This document shows, piece after piece, positions 1-12,100 of a stretch of DNA of 64,000 nt. The translations under genes were made by a program, and so were the position numbers. Within the stretch, counting starts at the first letter, position 1; each line of letters opens with the position of its first letter. A model generated the notes under the pieces. It had not been told where the DNA came from and made no database searches. It saw only the letters and a program-made list of their open reading frames with translations. Location of the stretch: positions 15,453-79,452 of the forward strand of contig NZ_JBQKUO010000006.1 in NCBI RefSeq assembly GCF_052156635.1. The letters are read 5' to 3'. The DNA comes from Nitrospina sp052156635 (lineage in GTDB: Bacteria; Nitrospinota; Nitrospinia; Nitrospinales; Nitrospinaceae).

Positions 1-888
1 GTCGCGGTGCGCGTGCTCGACCTTCGGGATTCCCTTTTTCAGATACGTCCGGTTGCCGATGAGGAGCGCGATGTCGTCCCGCCCCGCCGATTTGCCGATG
101 GGGATCTGCTCGCGGGGATCGTTCAAAAAGCGTCCGGCGGTGGAAAGGGTGCCGGGCGCAAGGCGCGTTTTCTTTTTTTGATGGAACGCGACCTGCGTGT
201 CCTCCGGCTGGACGCGCGTGTTTTGCGCCAGGCTGGGATGCATCGAGACCGCGTTGGCCAGCTTGATGGCGGCGGCGATGATGGATCGCTCCAGGCTGAT
301 CTTGGTGCGGTACTGGGCTTCGCGGTAGTCGTCTATGCTCGACGGGGTGGAAAGCCCCAGCGTGCGGAGCGCGGCGGCGACGTCCATCGCCGGATTCAGG
401 GTGCGTTCGTTGAGCGTCGAACGTCCGTGGGTTTCGACCAGGAAGATGGTTTCCTGCGTTAAAGGATCTTTGCCGGTCAGCTTGAGTTTGAAATATTGCG
501 TTTCACCGACGAATTCGGGATAGAGCAGGATGCCGTAACCCGAAGCCGTGAATTCCTTGTCCGCATCCTGCACGACCACGTCCACGAACACCTCTTTCAA
601 CGTTTCCCGGAGCAGGTGGGTGAGGCCGTCGCCGATTTCCAGTTCATTGAACACCTTGGCCTCCAACTCATCAGGGATGAGGAGCAGGGCGGTCAGGTCG
701 TACCGGGTTTCGGGAAGCGATTCCTCGACCGGGTATTTGTTGTGGGTGAGTTCGGAATCGATGGTGCCGCCGCAGGCGGTGAGGAAACCGAATAAAAGAG
801 AAAAGATAAGACGATTTAAAAGCAGGTGCGGCGAGGGGCCGCGGGCGGTTGAGCAGACAGGATGAGTGATGCCGTTTCGGGAGCGCAT
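1..888 (-). CDS. Caspase-like (peptidase C14 family) lipoprotein, partial
   Basis: The reading frame runs off the left edge, so the C-terminus is missing. From the ATG at 888 the N-terminus has a hydrophobic segment ending in the lipobox LTAC with the lipidated Cys at about residue 39, so an outer- or inner-membrane lipoprotein is expected. A roughly 200-residue region without a recognised family follows. Just before the edge comes ALLIGNRTY, the typical first strand of caspase/metacaspase folds (ALxIGNxxY), followed by a segment ending in AHRD. The catalytic His and Cys would lie outside the window. The stretch of about 20 residues before the hydrophobic segment is long for a lipoprotein signal, so the true start may be further in. 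Lipoprotein call is firm; caspase-like call is inference from one motif. Confidence 0.62.
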   Translation of the reverse strand, partial: MRSRNGITHPVCSTARGPSPHLLLNRLIFSLLFGFLTACGGTIDSELTHNKYPVEESLPETRYDLTALLLIPDELEAKVFNELEIGDGLTHLLRETLKEVFVDVVVQDADKEFTASGYGILLYPEFVGETQYFKLKLTGKDPLTQETIFLVETHGRSTLNERTLNPAMDVAAALRTLGLSTPSSIDDYREAQYRTKISLERSIIAAAIKLANAVSMHPSLAQNTRVQPEDTQVAFHQKKKTRLAPGTLSTAGRFLNDPREQIPIGKSAGRDDIALLIGNRTYLKKGIPKVEHAHRD

Positions 889-951
889 GGCCGGTGGTTA
901 TCCAATTCAGGGCTTACTAAAAAGTATAAGGCCTGCGCCGGGGTTGTCAAT

Positions 952-1635
952 TCAGGCAGAGGCGAGTGGCCAGTCTTCGGGTGCGGGGCTTTCGAGGGTG
1001 AGGGGCTCGCCGGTGGTGGGGTGCTGGACGATCAGTTTGGAAGCGTGCAGGGCGATGCGGCCTTCCGGCAAAGTCGATTGGGCGCGGTACTTGGCGTCGC
1101 CCACCAGCGGGTGACCGAGAAACGCGAGTTGGGCGCGGATCTGGTGGAAGCGCCCGGTGTGCAGTTCCACCTCCACTAAAGAGGTCTCGCCTTTGTTCTC
1201 CAGCACGGTGTAGGTCAGTTCCGCCTGCTTCGCTTCCGACGTGGGCCGCGGGAACACCGTGGCCTTCATCGACTTCTCTTTCCTCAAATAATGCACGAGG
1301 CGGCCGGTTTCCTTTTCCGGCACGCCTTCGACCCACGCCAGATAAAATTTTTGTGCCGTGTGGTTGCGGAACTGTTCCGACAGGCGCGACGCCGCTTTGG
1401 ACGTGCGCGCGAACAGGACGACGCCGGAGACGGGTCGATCCAGCCGGTGCACCAGCCCGAGGTACACCTTGCCGGGTTTGCCGTATTCGTTTTTGATCCA
1501 GTCGCGGGTCCGGTCGAGCAGGTTCGGCGCGCCGCGTACGTCCGATTGTGTCAGCAGGCCCGCCGGTTTGTCCACGGCGACGAGGTGGTTGTCCACGTAC
1601 AGGATGGTGAGGTCGGGGGTGGCGGAATCCTTCAC
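952..1635 (-). CDS. RluA-family RNA pseudouridine synthase
   Basis: A 227-residue enzyme expected to isomerise uridine to pseudouridine in rRNA or tRNA in the cytoplasm. It has the family order: LYVDNHLVAVDKPAG near the N-terminus, the catalytic-Asp motif HRLDRPVSGV in the middle, and the C-terminal GRFHQIRAQL and HPLVGDAKY motifs. There is no S4 domain, so it resembles the short RluA/RluC catalytic core. I chose the GTG at 1635 because it overlaps the stop of the upstream DUF502 gene by four bases, typical of translational coupling; the frame stays open further upstream, but that part reads as an out-of-frame translation of the neighbour. The exact target base cannot be told. Confidence 0.85.
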   Translation of the reverse strand: MKDSATPDLTILYVDNHLVAVDKPAGLLTQSDVRGAPNLLDRTRDWIKNEYGKPGKVYLGLVHRLDRPVSGVVLFARTSKAASRLSEQFRNHTAQKFYLAWVEGVPEKETGRLVHYLRKEKSMKATVFPRPTSEAKQAELTYTVLENKGETSLVEVELHTGRFHQIRAQLAFLGHPLVGDAKYRAQSTLPEGRIALHASKLIVQHPTTGEPLTLESPAPEDWPLASA

Positions 1636-2300
1636 ACCGGCAGGTTCCGTTTGGCTTCCGCTTCCTTGCCCGGAATGTACGGCGGGGTGACGATGCCGCA
1701 GGAGATGATGAACTTGAGGCCTTCCTCGACGGTCATGGAGAGCACGGTGACGTCCTCCTTCGGCACGAACACGAGGAAGCCGGAGGTGGGGTTGGGCGTG
1801 GTGGGCACGAACACGTTGATGAGGTCTTCGTCGGTGAGTGCCTGCACCTCGCCGCGGGTTTCGTTGGTCACGAAGCCCAGCGAGTAGATGCCCTTGCGCG
1901 GGAACTCGACCATCACCACCTTGCTGAAGGCCTTGGTGTCGGTCTGCGCAATGGTGGTCACCACCTGTTTGGCGCCGGTGTAGATGCTGCGCACGATGGG
2001 GATTTTTTCGACGATGGTTTCCCACACCTGCACGAGTTTCGCGCCGAAGATGTTTTTGGTGAAGATGCCGATCAGGAAAATGAACAAGAGCGTCATGATG
2101 ACGCCGAGGCCGGGCAGGCGGAAGTCCGGCGGGATGGGCGCGCCGGCGAAGATGAGCAGTTTGGTGAACATCGGCGACAGCCAGTTGTCCAGCGTCTTGA
2201 ACAGGAAGTTCAGGATGAAGACGGTGAACGCGATGGGCAGGGTGACGAGGAGCCCGGTGATGAAGATGTTGCGAAGTCGCCGTTTGAAGTCGGTAATCAC
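1632..2300 (-). CDS. DUF502 family membrane protein
   Basis: A 222-residue protein starting at GTG 2300, with AGGA correctly placed upstream. It has two hydrophobic segments: FITGLLVTLPIAFTVFIL near residues 15-35 and a second about 40 residues later (GVIMTLLFIFLIGIF). A soluble C-terminal domain follows with the family-typical patterns IPIVRSIYTGAKQV and VTNETRGEV, and a PTTPNPTSG stretch. This is the layout of DUF502 proteins, whose biochemical role is not established. It overlaps the start of the downstream pseudouridine synthase, so the two are probably co-transcribed. Longer upstream in-frame translation is low-complexity and was rejected as coding. Confidence 0.85.
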   Translation of the reverse strand: MITDFKRRLRNIFITGLLVTLPIAFTVFILNFLFKTLDNWLSPMFTKLLIFAGAPIPPDFRLPGLGVIMTLLFIFLIGIFTKNIFGAKLVQVWETIVEKIPIVRSIYTGAKQVVTTIAQTDTKAFSKVVMVEFPRKGIYSLGFVTNETRGEVQALTDEDLINVFVPTTPNPTSGFLVFVPKEDVTVLSMTVEEGLKFIISCGIVTPPYIPGKEAEAKRNLPV

Positions 2301-2454
2301 GAAATTCCTGGAAAATATCGGACGGCCGGCGGGCCGGGATGACGCTCCCCCGGAGGGTGGATTCCGGGAAGCGGTACGATCTTCATTATATAGAGGCGGT
2401 GAGCGGCTTGGCAAGCGGGAAGGAGAAGGGGGCAAGGTCCCGAAAAAATTGGGC

Positions 2455-2482
2455 TTGCAGGAACGAAAAGTTCTGGTAAGAT
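2455..2482 (+). promoter_or_regulatory. Possible sigma-70 promoter of tRNA-Ala
   Basis: TTGCAG at 2455-2460 and TAAGAT at 2477-2482 with a 16-bp spacer sit about 30 bp before the tRNA. Each hexamer matches the consensus at four of six positions, so this is a plausible but unproven promoter. Confidence 0.35.
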
Positions 2483-2512
2483 CGGGGAAAACGAACGCAA
2501 AAACTGGAATTC

Positions 2513-2588
<76 letters not shown>

Positions 2589-2592
2589 GCGT

Positions 2593-2640
2593 GCCGCTGG
2601 ACCCAGCATGGGAACATGCTTGGGTTCAGCGGCTTTTTTT
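2593..2640 (+). terminator. Rho-independent terminator of tRNA-Ala
   Basis: GCCGCTG...CAGCGGC forms the outer stem, and CCCAGCATG...CATGCTTGGG continues the stem inward to a GGAA loop. A run of seven T follows. It begins five bases after the CCA end. Confidence 0.9.
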
Positions 2641-2815
2641 GTTTTATCAGGCCGCCTCCCCCGCTAAAGGAGACCGGGGGCGGACCGGTCCGGTTTCAAG
2701 TAAAAACAAATCTCCCCGCTATTCACCCGGCCTCTCCGGGATTCAAGGCCTTCCCATCCGGGTTCCGACTCCAATCATTCAAATCCCTGTAAAGCTCGTT
2801 TTTTCTACGGAAGTA

Positions 2816-2844
2816 TTGAAATAAAAAGAGACCATAACCATATT
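2816..2844 (+). promoter_or_regulatory. Possible promoter of katG
   Basis: TTGAAA at 2816-2821 and CATATT at 2839-2844, spacer 17 bp, lie in the AT-rich stretch before katG. The match is moderate. The gap between the tRNA terminator and katG (about 2641-2938) holds nothing else I recognise. Confidence 0.3.
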
Positions 2845-2938
2845 TAAAAATAGTCACTCTTTTTTGTTAATGGTCCTGTTCCTTTCGTTTGCTCCCGCTT
2901 GGCCAAACTTTAACTTATTCATTAAGGATTCAAGCCCC

Positions 2939-5191
<2,253 letters not shown>

Positions 5192-5335
5192 CCAGGTTTG
5201 GCATGAAACTAAAGTCGATCAATGACCCGGTGAAATGGTATGAATTCCGGGCCTTCGGCCGGCCAGCAAACCTGGTGTGATCTATATCCAGGGGCTACGG
5301 GGTTCAACCTCTCCCAACTTCACTGATGACTGGAA

Positions 5336-5389
5336 GGGCGGCATGTTTTGGCGATGATCCGATCATCTGCCGGAACCGCCGCCCTTTTT
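5336..5389 (+). terminator. Rho-independent terminator after katG
   Basis: GGGCGGC (5336-5342) pairs with GCCGCCC (5378-5384), with a secondary GATGATC/GATCATC-like stem in the loop, followed by TTTTT. It is about 145 bp beyond the katG stop. The remaining intergenic DNA to 5570 is AT-rich and holds no gene I can support. Confidence 0.75.
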
Positions 5390-5571
5390 GTTTATGTTTT
5401 TTTACAAAGTGGGTTGAGATGCTCTCGTTTAAAATCTGATTGTCCGTTTGCCCGGCAAAGCCATTTTTAAATCACGCCTTGATTCGATTCGTCTGAAGGA
5501 GATGTTTTCGTCCTTTCTCCTACAGCTCAAATCAGAAAAAACGAATTGAAAATAATTTTTTGAATTAGGTG

Positions 5572-5601
5572 TTGACTAACGAATTCGATTTCGTGTATCG
5601 T
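5572..5601 (+). promoter_or_regulatory. Putative promoter and palindromic operator of the carbon-uptake operon
   Basis: TTGACT (5572-5577) and TATCGT (5596-5601) are separated by 18 bp. Almost the whole spacer is a near-palindrome, ACGAATTCGATTTCGT (5579-5594), symmetrical at 14 of 16 positions. A repressor bound there would block RNA polymerase. The small winged-helix protein encoded directly downstream is the obvious candidate ligand, which is inference. Confidence 0.45.
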
Positions 5602-5680
5602 GCTTCCTCTATTAAAAAATCGAAATTTTTCTAGCTAATGGTCACAGGTTAAATTATTAGAAAATTTGATTATTTCTAAG

Positions 5681-5974
5681 ATGAGCACAAGAAAAATAGC
5701 TACCCCGTCGTGGACGTTCTTAACGAATCATGCGCACGTTCTTTTGTGCCTTGCCAAAAACCCGTCTGAACGCATACGGGACCTGGCGGATGAAGTTGGA
5801 ATCACGGAACGTGCAGTTCAGCGCATTATCGTGGAGCTGGAGGCGGACGGATACCTGGAGCACCATCGAGATGGAAGAAGAAACGTATACAAGGTTTTCA
5901 GCCGCAAGCCTTTGCGGCATTCAATAGAAAAGCATCGGAAGGTCCAGGACCTGATCCGGTTGATCAATAAATAA
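5681..5974 (+). CDS. Winged helix-turn-helix transcriptional regulator
   Basis: A 97-residue DNA-binding protein with a single MarR-like/HTH_24-like fold. The helix-turn-helix is RIRDLADEVGITERAVQRII at about residues 32-51, followed by the wing GYLEHHRDGRRNVYKV. There is no ligand-binding or dimerisation domain beyond a short C-terminal helix. I use ATG 5681; an in-frame TTG 15 bases earlier is possible, and neither has a good Shine-Dalgarno. It is the first gene before dabB (gap about 145 bp, same strand) and lies behind a promoter-embedded palindrome, so autoregulation and control of inorganic-carbon uptake are likely but inferred. Confidence 0.8.
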   Translation: MSTRKIATPSWTFLTNHAHVLLCLAKNPSERIRDLADEVGITERAVQRIIVELEADGYLEHHRDGRRNVYKVFSRKPLRHSIEKHRKVQDLIRLINK

Positions 5975-6118
5975 CATGACGCGAATTATCAATCCGGTAG
6001 TCGATCATTTTAGTGAGGTAGGCAAGAGCCGAATCCTGCTCAAATAATATTAATTATTGAACCTGAAAAGTTTTTCATGATTTGAAGGCTTTACCGGGCT
6101 AAGGACAATAATTACCCA

Positions 6119-7810
6119 ATGACAATTCCAATACTTATTATTATCTTCCCGCTTCTGGCGGCAGTCCTCATCGGTTTCTTCGGCGAGCGCATGAAATCCA
6201 ATGTGGCCAGGGTGGGGGTTGTCGCAACAACGAGCGCGTTTTTTATTTCAGTTTGGACTCTTTACCAGGTGAGTACCCAGGGGCCTGTTAATATCGCATT
6301 GTGGCCTTTGGATTCCGATGGAGCCTCGGTATTCAAATTGGGTCTGCTGATCGATCGCCTCACGGCTGTCATGATGGTCTTGATCACCAGTGTCAGTACC
6401 GTCATTCATGTTTACTCGATCCGTTATCTGGAAGGCGACCCCGGTTATGTCCGGTTTTTCGCCCTGTTGAGTTTTATAACTTTTGTAATCCTTTCCCTTG
6501 TTTCCAGTTCAAACCTGTTCATGTTGTTTGTGTTCTGGTCTCTGTTGAGCTGGGCACTCTATCTCATCCTCGTATTTAATTATTCTCATCCGGATGCGAG
6601 GAAAAACGCGTTTAAGACTTTTATCGTGCATCGAGTCGGCGACGTATGCTTTCTATTCGGGATTTTCCTTGCTTACAGGTATTTCGGGACTCTTGAGTTT
6701 TCCGAGTTGTTCCGGGCGGCCAGGCAGACCCAGACGATTTCCCTGCTACCCGGAAACGTTCTTGATGTCAACGCGGTCTCTGTAATCAGTTTGCTCATTT
6801 TTGTGGGCGCCATGGCGAAGTCGGCGCAGTTTCCCCTGCATGTATGGTTGCCGGATACCATGGATTCACCCACACCGGTTTCCGCCCTCATGCATGCGGG
6901 AATCGTAAATGCGGGCGGATTTCTACTGAACCGGCTTGCCCCTTTTTACGCTCTCTCGCCAACAACGCTTCATGTGGTTTTCTTGGTTGGGGTTTTGACG
7001 GTGCTGCTCGGGGCTTCCATGATGCTGGTCCAGAATGATATCAAGAAGACCCTGGGTTTTTCGACCATGGGGCAAATGGGCTACATGATCATGGAATGCG
7101 GGCTGGGCGCCTTTGCGCTGGCAATCTTTCATTTGATCGCCCATGGGCTCTTCAAGGCGACCCTGTTTTTACGGGCAGGGCAGGGCATTCATGATGCGCG
7201 GGAAGAACCCGAGTTTCCGCATGAGTCGGAGCACGAGCCGGTGAGGGCTCCCAACCAATTGTCCTGGTATACGGGGCTGGTCCTTACCCTGGTCATGCCG
7301 CTTATCATTCTGATGCTGGCCCACGACGTTTTGAATGTCCCGTTGGAGGATGCCAATGGGACCGTCATCTTCCTCTTTTTCGCCTGGGTGACGGCCTCTC
7401 AGGCCATGTTCAGTTTGTACCGGATTTACCCGGTGGGTTCATGGGCTGTTGTCAGTGCGATGATCGGCTCCCTGTTTTTCATTGTGTTCATATACCTATG
7501 GGCCGGTGAGGCGTTCACGCATTTTATTTATCATGAGCCGGGTATGGCTGCCGGGTTCTTCAAGGCGGCGGCCTTCAATCCCAAAGTTTTTGACACAGTC
7601 GTATTGCTGGCCACGCTCCTCATCATTTTTGGTTGGGTTGTCATTTATACAAATTCCCGCGGCCAGTCCATTTTCGTCAAGAACTGGGTGCTCTCTATTC
7701 GCAACCATATGTACATCCTTTTGGTCAATCGGGTTTACCTGGACCTTTTCTATGCGCGGTGTGGCAGTCACCTGTTGCGATGGGCTCAAAAGGTAGCTCA
7801 CCGTTTTTAA
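6119..7810 (+). CDS. dabB: DabB-like proton-conducting membrane subunit (NuoL/MrpA family)
   Basis: A 563-residue polytopic inner-membrane protein of the proton-conducting NADH-quinone oxidoreductase/Mrp antiporter family. The conserved core AKSAQFPLHVWLPDTMDSPT followed by PVSALMHAGIVNAGG (about residues 235-270) is intact, including the channel Lys and His positions, and a second conserved block with KKTLGFSTMGQMGYM follows. It is not beside other complex I genes but upstream of dabA. In DAB systems this subunit couples ion flux to the carbonic-anhydrase-like DabA to drive CO2/bicarbonate accumulation. The start ATG has only a weak GGA upstream. Confidence 0.88.
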   Translation: MTIPILIIIFPLLAAVLIGFFGERMKSNVARVGVVATTSAFFISVWTLYQVSTQGPVNIALWPLDSDGASVFKLGLLIDRLTAVMMVLITSVSTVIHVYSIRYLEGDPGYVRFFALLSFITFVILSLVSSSNLFMLFVFWSLLSWALYLILVFNYSHPDARKNAFKTFIVHRVGDVCFLFGIFLAYRYFGTLEFSELFRAARQTQTISLLPGNVLDVNAVSVISLLIFVGAMAKSAQFPLHVWLPDTMDSPTPVSALMHAGIVNAGGFLLNRLAPFYALSPTTLHVVFLVGVLTVLLGASMMLVQNDIKKTLGFSTMGQMGYMIMECGLGAFALAIFHLIAHGLFKATLFLRAGQGIHDAREEPEFPHESEHEPVRAPNQLSWYTGLVLTLVMPLIILMLAHDVLNVPLEDANGTVIFLFFAWVTASQAMFSLYRIYPVGSWAVVSAMIGSLFFIVFIYLWAGEAFTHFIYHEPGMAAGFFKAAAFNPKVFDTVVLLATLLIIFGWVVIYTNSRGQSIFVKNWVLSIRNHMYILLVNRVYLDLFYARCGSHLLRWAQKVAHRF

Positions 7811-7829
7811 AATACAATCGGAAATCAAA

Positions 7830-9068
7830 ATGATTTTAGATAATTTCATTTCAATAATACTGGTGCTGATCCCAGTGGTTCTGGGGGTGGTGTGGCAGGC
7901 TTCGCGCATTTCACCCGTCAGGCTCAAGATCATGGGGCTGGCAGTGGTTGTTTTTCTGGCTGGCGGAATGGTCTTGATGCAGTCTGCATTTGGCATGGAA
8001 CCGCCGGTCCTCCTTTTGACAGGTGCGGTGCTGCTCTCCGGGTTTTGTTCCATTCTGGGTCAGGGTGATAAGGTCGAGCCTGCCAACGTGAGTGCTTCGA
8101 TCCTGATTGTTTTGGGTCTGGGCCTGGGTGTCCTGTGTCACCAGGGTCTGGTGGGCAGGCTTTTTCTAATCGGCCTTTTGGGTTACGTTCTCACCACATT
8201 CAATCGTGGAAAAAGCAATTCGATCAGGGAAAAACTGGTCTTTCCCCATCTGGTGGTTGCGGTCATCCTGGCCATCAGTTCCATTTTTCTTGGGAACCCC
8301 CTGAGTTTGTTTGCGGGTCTTTTCCTTGCCGTGACCTTCCTGCCGCTGGCCCCATTTCATCTTCCCTTCGTGGCAGTGATTGAGAATGCGAAAGGGACTC
8401 TGTCCAGCTTTTGGATTGTCTTGTGGCTGGCCATCGGACTTTCAGAATTGAACGGGATCCATTCCCTCCTCACTCCTGAAATGCTTTCCGGGGTTAGCCT
8501 GCTTGCTTTGGCAAGCGCGGTTTATGCTTCCATGGCCTGTCTTGGCCAGCCGAAAAGCAACTTGTTTGTGGCCTCCGCCACTGTGGCTCATGTGGCCCTG
8601 GTCTGGGGGTTGCTGGACGTGTTTTCCAGTTTCCCTGAATGGGGAATCCCCTTTGGGGTGGCCGTAGCCCTTTTGATGGGGGGCGTCATCCTCGCGTTTT
8701 CTTTTGTCCGCCAGCGTTATGGTTGGAATATCCTGGGGAAACTTCCAGGTCTGGCCTCCCCCATGCCCCGGTTTGGCATGGTCATGGTTTTTCTCGTGAG
8801 TTTCGCCATGTTTCTCCCGCTGTTTTCAACTTTTTCCGGATTGAGGTTCATGGAAACAACGGCAACGCAGGGTGGGGGAATCGCCATACTGTTGATCACA
8901 TTTCTTGTGGTCTGGTTGGGAGGGGGATGGTATTTCTCGCGGATGCTTCATCAAACTGCTTTTGGCAAGGTACGCTCGGACGTGCCCTATACGGACCTGC
9001 GAAAAGGAGAGTTTTTTGCGGTATCGGCTTTGTTAATTTTTGCAGCGTACAGTGGGATGATCCACTAG
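7830..9068 (+). CDS. Divergent antiporter-like (NuoM/N-type) membrane protein in the DAB operon
   Basis: A 412-residue protein made almost entirely of hydrophobic segments, beginning 19 bp after dabB. It retains faint marks of the NuoL/M/N family: LPLAPFHLPFVAVIENAKG corresponds to the PFHxWLPDA block, and KSNLFVASATVAHVALVWGL to the K(R)LLAYSSISHMG block. The usual acidic and Lys channel residues are largely replaced. It is shorter than a standard 14-helix subunit. Known two-gene DAB pumps have only one such subunit, so this may be a structural partner or an accessory channel half. Family call is inference from two weak motifs plus the position between dabB and dabA. Confidence 0.6.
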   Translation: MILDNFISIILVLIPVVLGVVWQASRISPVRLKIMGLAVVVFLAGGMVLMQSAFGMEPPVLLLTGAVLLSGFCSILGQGDKVEPANVSASILIVLGLGLGVLCHQGLVGRLFLIGLLGYVLTTFNRGKSNSIREKLVFPHLVVAVILAISSIFLGNPLSLFAGLFLAVTFLPLAPFHLPFVAVIENAKGTLSSFWIVLWLAIGLSELNGIHSLLTPEMLSGVSLLALASAVYASMACLGQPKSNLFVASATVAHVALVWGLLDVFSSFPEWGIPFGVAVALLMGGVILAFSFVRQRYGWNILGKLPGLASPMPRFGMVMVFLVSFAMFLPLFSTFSGLRFMETTATQGGGIAILLITFLVVWLGGGWYFSRMLHQTAFGKVRSDVPYTDLRKGEFFAVSALLIFAAYSGMIH

Positions 9069-9116
9069 CACGCTCTTTTCAATAAATAATTTTTTGGAGG
9101 TCAGCTAGCCCAAGCC

Positions 9117-12100
9117 ATGAATCGCCTTGAAGTCAAAGAAAAGGTTGCGCCCAGTGAATTGCAGCGGATGGAATTGCGTTCACTCGTTAATTTGGCGGGT
9201 GAAACGATCTCGTTTTTCTGGCCGATGAAAACCTTCATCCACCACAATCCGCTTCATGGATTGGAGGAATTGTCCTTTGAAAAGGCAATCAAGGAGGGTG
9301 AGCGGGTTTTTGGAGGCCGTGGTTATCTGTGCAATACAGAGTACCGGAATTACTTCAAAGAGGGCCGGATATCTGAAAAGGCGGTTAAGGATGCCTTGAA
9401 AGACGTGTCGCAGGATACGGTGATCGCAATTGGCGACCGGAAACTTTCCCATCAGGAAGTTTTAAAAACCCTCCTCATTCACGGCACCGGAAAAGTCGCG
9501 CCGGATGTGAGTTCTGCGGTATTGAAGACCTCCCTGGACCAGCCAGGGGTGAGGAACCTAGTTGAAAAAATTCAGGAGTTAACAAAAAAGCGGCAGCAGG
9601 GATCGTTCCTGACCGAGCACGGTTGCCAGGAGCAGGAGGATATTGGAACAAAGTACACCATGGGAGAATGGTGCGATCATTCCCTGGGGACCACCGTGCA
9701 GGACCAGATAAACAATGAGTTCATCAAATGGTGTGCGGGGTTTCTCGATGAAGGGCATGCTTCCTGGCACATGCCGTGCCGCGAAAAAACTTTTTATAAT
9801 GGATGGAAAGAATTAGCCCAGGATGAATCAACGGGTGCCATTCTGGGAATTTCAAATTGGCAGGCCAAAATCCGGGGGTTGCCGGACCGGCCTGAGGACT
9901 CCATTTTGGAAAGCTTGAATTTGATGAAGCTTCCCAAGGAATTGTGGAGTAACTATTTCACGTTGAAGTTGACCCGTATGTCCGGCTGGACCGGGTTCAT
10001 CAAATGGCGGGCGGACCAGACGGACTATGAATGGCAGCAGTCTTTTCCCATCGACCTGGTCCAGTATATGGCTGTCCGCATGTTTTATGAGCGGGAATTT
10101 GTGGCACTGGCGTGTGAAGATAAACTGGGGATCCCCGGAAACTATGAAGCGATACAATCCTACCTGAAAAATCATTCCATTGGGTACGGCCTCTATAAGG
10201 AATTCCAATTGCGCGGCCTTCCGGATGAACTGGAAGGCAGCCTGAATGCATCCCTGTTCATTCAAAATCCGTTGAGAATCGACGTTCTTGACCGGTGTGA
10301 TCCGGAATTGATTGCAAAATGGGAACGAATCCGGCAACAGCAGGAAACGGATGTTCAAGCCCTCGTCATTTTGCACCTGGCCCGATCTCTGGCCCTTCCG
10401 GTTCAGGAATTTCTGAAAAGCACACCGGAGGCATTGACCACGTTGTTTGATTGGATCGAGGAGTTCCCGGAATCCCGGCACGGACCCATATGGCTCGAGG
10501 CATTTGAATCCAGCTATCTCAAAGAATTTGCCAAACAGATTTCCCCCAATCTTAAAAAACTGGGCAAGGACGATTCGGCGGAGGAAAAAGCCCAGGAATC
10601 GAGGCCACTGGCCCAGGCGGTTTTTTGTATTGATGTTCGTTCCGAGGGTTTCAGGAGGCATCTTGAAGAAGTGGGTGGGAACGAAACGTTTGGATTCGCC
10701 GGCTTCTTTGGGGTCCCGATTTGTTATCAGGGATTTTCCAGCGAACAGCAAACGGATCAATGCCCGGTCCTTCTAAAACCAAAACACATCGTCAGGGAAA
10801 TCCCCCGCGCCTACCAGGGCTGGGATGCAGAAAAAGCCCTGGTCCGGCAGAAACTCGCCAAGACCGGCAATGCGCTGCTTGAAGAACTCAAGGAGAACGT
10901 GATCACGCCCTATGTCATGGTGGAAGCGATTGGCTGGTTTTATGGGTTCAAGCTTTTCGGCCAAACCCTGCATCCCAAACTGTACAAGTCTTTTATATCG
11001 ATGGTAAAAGACCCGTTTGACGTACCCTTGAACACCACGCTGACCGTGGACAAGATCAGCCGCGAAGAAGCCCAGGAAATGGTCGCGTCCCAGCACCGGG
11101 CGGCCATTTATAAATTATTGATAGAGCGGTATGGCCGGAGAGGTGCCGCCGTTCCTCATGACCAGATTGAACGATTGCGTCAACTGGCAATGCAGGAAAA
11201 TTCCGGCGAATCCAACGGAAATTCCGAATTGCTTCGGTTGTTGCGCTGGACAGAATACGACCTGGAGAAATTTATTCAGGTGCTCAGAAATGATTTTGAT
11301 ATTACCGAGCGGGACGTGGCCCATCGGATGCACCGAATCACACAGACCGGGTTTACGGTAACGGAGCAGGCCCATTTTGTGGAAACGGCCCTGAGAATCA
11401 TGGGATTCACGAAAACATTTGCCCGGCTCGTCCTGCTTTGTGCGCATGGCAGCACATCCGACAACAATCCCTACGAATCCGCCCTGGATTGCGGGGCCTG
11501 CGGCGGCAACCACGGGGTCTCCAACGCCAGAACCCTGGCGGTCATGGCGAACAAACCCCAGGTCCGGCAGATGCTGGCCGAAAAGGGCCTGGTGATTCCG
11601 CCGGATACGCATTTTCTTCCAGGTCAGCACGACACGACCACGGATGCGGTTAAACTGTTTGACTTGGAAGACGTTCCGGCAACCCATCGAAAGGATTTGC
11701 TCAGGCTTCAGAAAGACCTCAGGCAAGCAGGTGAAAACAACAGCCGGGAACGACTGGGCCGATTTCCGGACGAGCCCAAAAGGAAAGGGGAATACCGAGC
11801 GCTGGATCTGACAAAGAAACGGAGCGTGGACTGGTCGCAGGTCCGGCCGGAATGGGGGCTTTCCGGGCATACGGCCTTCATTGCGGGGCGTCGCCTGTTG
11901 ACCCAGGGGATCAATCTGGAAGGACGGGCTTTTCTGCATTCCTATGACCACAGTCAGGACCCCAATGGAAAGTATCTGGAGATCATCATGACCGCCCCGA
12001 TGATCGTCGGCAACTGGATCAACATGGAGCATTATTTTTCCACCGTGGATCCCGAGGTGTACGGGAGCGGCAGCAAGGTTTACCACAACGTGGTGGGCCG

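Noticed and set aside
7..795. Plus-strand frames at the left edge
   Set aside because: The minus strand there encodes a continuous lipoprotein with lipobox and caspase-like motif.
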